Assembly: GCA_963969595.1 (NCBI GenBank)
Contig: OZ018412.1
Location: forward strand, 3,970,501-4,034,500
Direction of reading: 5' to 3'
From: Neckera pumila
Taxonomy: Eukaryota > Streptophyta > Bryopsida > Hypnales > Neckeraceae
DNA: 64,000 nt
Part shown: piece after piece, positions 61,242 through 64,000 of the stretch
Layout of the letters: each line of letters begins with the position of its first letter
Numbering within the stretch: the stretch's first letter is position 1
Position numbers and translations under genes: made by a program
The notes under the pieces: model-generated
The model's database searches: none
Told to the model about the DNA's origin: nothing
Seen by the model: the letters and a program-made list of their open reading frames with translations, nothing else

Positions 61242-61520
61242 CGTCCTCGATCGGTCGAATCTGAAGATTGGCGCACGAGGAGGAGGAGATTTCCTGCCTA
61301 CTCGCGGTTCTATAAGCTATCTATCTCCTGGAGGAAAATCGTGCTGAAGAGAAAATCTGGAAGCCATTAACTGAAGAGCTTTTGTTGATTCGTGACAAGG
61401 ACCAATAAACTTGTGCGATTAATAAATTCCTCCACACGATAGTGTGGATATCTAACCTTTCTGGATCATGTATCTGGGCTAGCTAGGTGTATTCGATCTC
61501 TCGGGCTCAGCAGAGATTGA
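61242..61520 (-). promoter_or_regulatory. conserved upstream region of lectin-kinase pseudogene B
   Basis: Counterpart of 10854-11130 and 43680-43960; see those entries. No core promoter elements were assigned. Confidence 0.45.
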
Positions 61521-62788
61521 CAGAGCCCGGCTATATATGAAACAAACTAAGGTACCTTTGCTAGAACGAAATTGCATGCTCTTCCTCCTGTTTTTCCGAA
61601 ATGCGAGACATAATCGTTTCTGAAAGCACGAGATGGTCACTGCCTGTATGCTAAGAACTGATAGATCTCAGAAGATGAGGAAGTCGTCTCCGCAAAGTCA
61701 CTTGGGATGCTCGCATGGCACACATCTGAAGGCAAACATGGAGTCGATGGTGTTGCGACCTCGCGTCTACTTTATGCTCCTAACCGCGTGACGTGAGCGC
61801 CATCTTGGTCCCGTCAGTACGTCTGATTTCTCCTTTCCAAATTGCACTCTCTGTCAACAGCAACTAGCTCAATTTGCTACAACCATCCAATCTCTTGTGC
61901 AGATTGAATTTCTAAGAGTTGTATTCCAAAGCTTGCTGAGAGACGATGTGATGGAGAACAACTTGATGAAAACGGTGAGATAATTAGATATGGACTACTT
62001 AAAGGAACTGAGCCTGGCAAGCAGAGAGCTAGGTCATTGCTCGGCTTCGATCTTTCTTTTCTAAATCTTGCTGTTTCTGCGATCGAGACATGGAGTCAGT
62101 AGTTGCTGGCACCAACTCGGTGAGAACTTCGCATAAATATATGCATGGTAGGTTCACTAGGTTGGTACTTGTAATCGAGGATACATGCAGCAGCTGTGCC
62201 TGAGCGTGTCCCCAAAGTCTGGCATTATCAAAGACCATTGGTCAAAGCAGATGCGAACGCAGGAGAGGAAGCTTCCAAAGCCAACACTGCGCCTAATGCT
62301 GAAGTTATTGAGCCAGAGCCCTTGGTTCAAAATACTTGTATCCAAAGCAATGCTAAAATTTTTCATATATAATAGTTGTTCATTAACAAATGAAACTGTA
62401 GAATCTTTTAGTTAATTTGTTGGAATACAAACTCCTAAATTTTAGAGTAAGAAATTTTACCAATTGCAAGATTGTGATGCTTGAATTTCAGATTCTGAAA
62501 GAAGTGTTTATGAAAGAAGTGTTTTCAACTCTTCACAAATGGTTACGTTTCATCTTTCAAACTTTTTATCCAAAAATGTATACTCAAATATCATTTTATA
62601 CTTGGGGGAACTAAGGAGAACTATCATCCCGAGACAGATCGAGGTCTTACAATCTCTATGGAAGTTCTGATTCAATGTACAATTCTGAGTCTTTCTGTGA
62701 AAATTCTAATTCAATGTACAGTACATTTCTGAGCCTCTCTATGAAAGTTCTAATTCCATGTACAATTATAAGTCAGTGACACTATTGC

Positions 62789-63679
62789 CTAGCCCTAAGG
62801 TAGCTTGTGTGACCTGAAATATTTTAGCTTGATTTTTTGAAACTTTTTTTAAGATAGGGAATCACAGTAGTTTTCTAAAGATATATGTTTTTTTTCAATT
62901 GGTGCCCGGGAGCAAAAGTTATGCCATCTGAAATAAAAAAAAAAGCAACTCGCTAGGAAAAAAAACCCGGTAAAAAATTGTATTTTTTTCTTAAAAAATT
63001 CTTCTCAAAGATTATGTTTTTGTCTACATTTGAAGCTTTGATTCATTCTTTTTGGACTCAAAATGAGAAATTTATAGACAATCTTGATTTTTTCGGGCAA
63101 TTTAAGCATTTTCTTCAAAAAACAACTCATAGAATTCATTTTTGAATGCAATTTTCAAATTTTTTCAAATTTTCTTTTTTGGAAAGGTTAAGTTTGTTTG
63201 CAAGAACAATCCCACCATTGGGATTATGGTGTTTTAATTCCACCTAAGAGCTATTAACGATTTAGTGCTTCATTCAATTTTGGACCTCTTCTATTTAACA
63301 ATTTTTTTAAATGTGAAAATCAAGTTTTGATGTTCTGAAATGTATAACCCTAACTCTCAACTCAAATGTTCAACATAAAAACTTTTAATCCAATGGTGTG
63401 TAATGCAAAACAAATCTACAAATGACCGTCAAAGTCATCTGAAGTTGCACGCCACAGTTCCAAAAAACTTCTTTTTCCAACTTCAAATGCTAATATCTTC
63501 CAATCCATACGGTTAAACTTCATGAAATTACCACATGATCTAAGACAAGTGAAGTACAAGATCCTATGGTTAGATTCTAAAAAAATAGTATTTTTTGGTT
63601 TCTTGAGTGATCGCAGCAGAAATGACAATTTCTAGTGGTTTTGGAGCCAGAAAATGCCTTGGGCCTTTAGGGGGGTTAA
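62789..63679. mobile_element. TTAACCCCTAAA-type MITE, copy in repeat B
   Basis: Counterpart of 12407-13288. The right end has two extra G (TTTAGGGGGGTTAA), and the left end is equally degenerate. Confidence 0.65.
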
Positions 63680-64000
63680 ATCAACCTCTTTTGCCATTGA
63701 GTGAATTGAAGAAAAAGTGTTTTTTATTGCAAGAGCCAATCTTTTTTTTTGCTTTCTTCACATCTCTTCACAAGTTGCACATCAACAGATTTTAGGAGGC
63801 CTACGGTCACAAATGAGTGCCTACAACACAAATCCTTGAAAATTCATAAGTAACTCAATAATGTTTCAAAATATGAAGCCAATTGTATTACAAGTAGCAT
63901 CTATTTGTCTTTCTTTGAAAAATGAGCTAATAATCTTTTGTCCACAAAAACGCATGAAAAATGCGGATCAACCCTTAAATGGTTGCTTTAAATGGTTGCT

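Larger units (their letters stand above)
56325..64000 (+). repeat. large direct repeat, copy B (runs off the window)
   Basis: Same order and orientation as copy A. The last base of the window corresponds to about 13612 in copy A. Differences include a 262 bp MITE at 60696-60957, several small indels and many substitutions. Both copies share the MITEs at 8572, 9597 and 12407 and the internally deleted lectin-kinase pseudogene. It is not known how far the repeat continues. Confidence 0.9.

Noticed and set aside
1..64000. CRISPR arrays, rRNA or tRNA genes, bacterial operons
   Set aside because: No regular spacer arrays, cloverleaf sequences or ribosomal motifs were seen, and the gene structures are those of a plant nucleus.

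Overview
This window looks like nuclear DNA of a land plant. It carries spliced gene remnants with GT..AG introns, L-type (legume-lectin) receptor kinases, a DEAD-box RH32/DDX10-type helicase fragment, a CHR24/ERCC6L-type SNF2 fragment, and very abundant AT-rich repeats with small inverted-repeat transposons. A bryophyte, lycophyte or fern seems more likely than a flowering plant, but that is an inference I cannot prove from one window. Only one long protein gene is clearly intact: the lectin receptor kinase on the minus strand at 41361-43679.

Layout. 1-2350: AT-rich, no gene seen. 3076-5872: a decayed transposase-like gene of the DUF7869 type (five in-frame stops, two frameshifts). 6181-13612: first copy of a large direct repeat containing a deleted lectin-kinase pseudogene and several MITEs. 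13867-22262: MITE-rich AT desert. 22263-24523: nearly full-length lectin-kinase pseudogene (one frameshift, one stop). 26537-31355: an unusual run of exon fragments from unrelated genes, all on the plus strand (RH32-like helicase, CHR24-like SNF2 protein split in two, and an unidentified membrane protein between the two halves). 31562-32146: a MITE with TTAA ends. 32900-36340: a pogo/Tigger-type DDE transposon on the minus strand with accessory reading frames. 36758-37772: a MITE nested in another MITE. 38950-40050: further small elements. 41361-43679: intact lectin receptor kinase. 44000-56324: mostly AT-rich repeats, including a roughly 650 bp foldback at 55037-55690. 56325-64000: second copy of the large direct repeat, running off the window end.

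How it fits together. The four lectin-kinase loci (10096-10853, 22263-24523, 41361-43679, 60221-61241) all lie on the minus strand and form a dispersed local family. Two of them are copies of one deletion allele carried inside the large duplication. Their order of events can be read directly: a 1.57 kb internal deletion, then duplication of at least 7.4 kb, then a 262 bp MITE insertion into one copy. At least six different MITE-like families occur, some nested, so repeat activity explains most of the non-coding space. No CRISPR, rRNA or tRNA gene was recognised.
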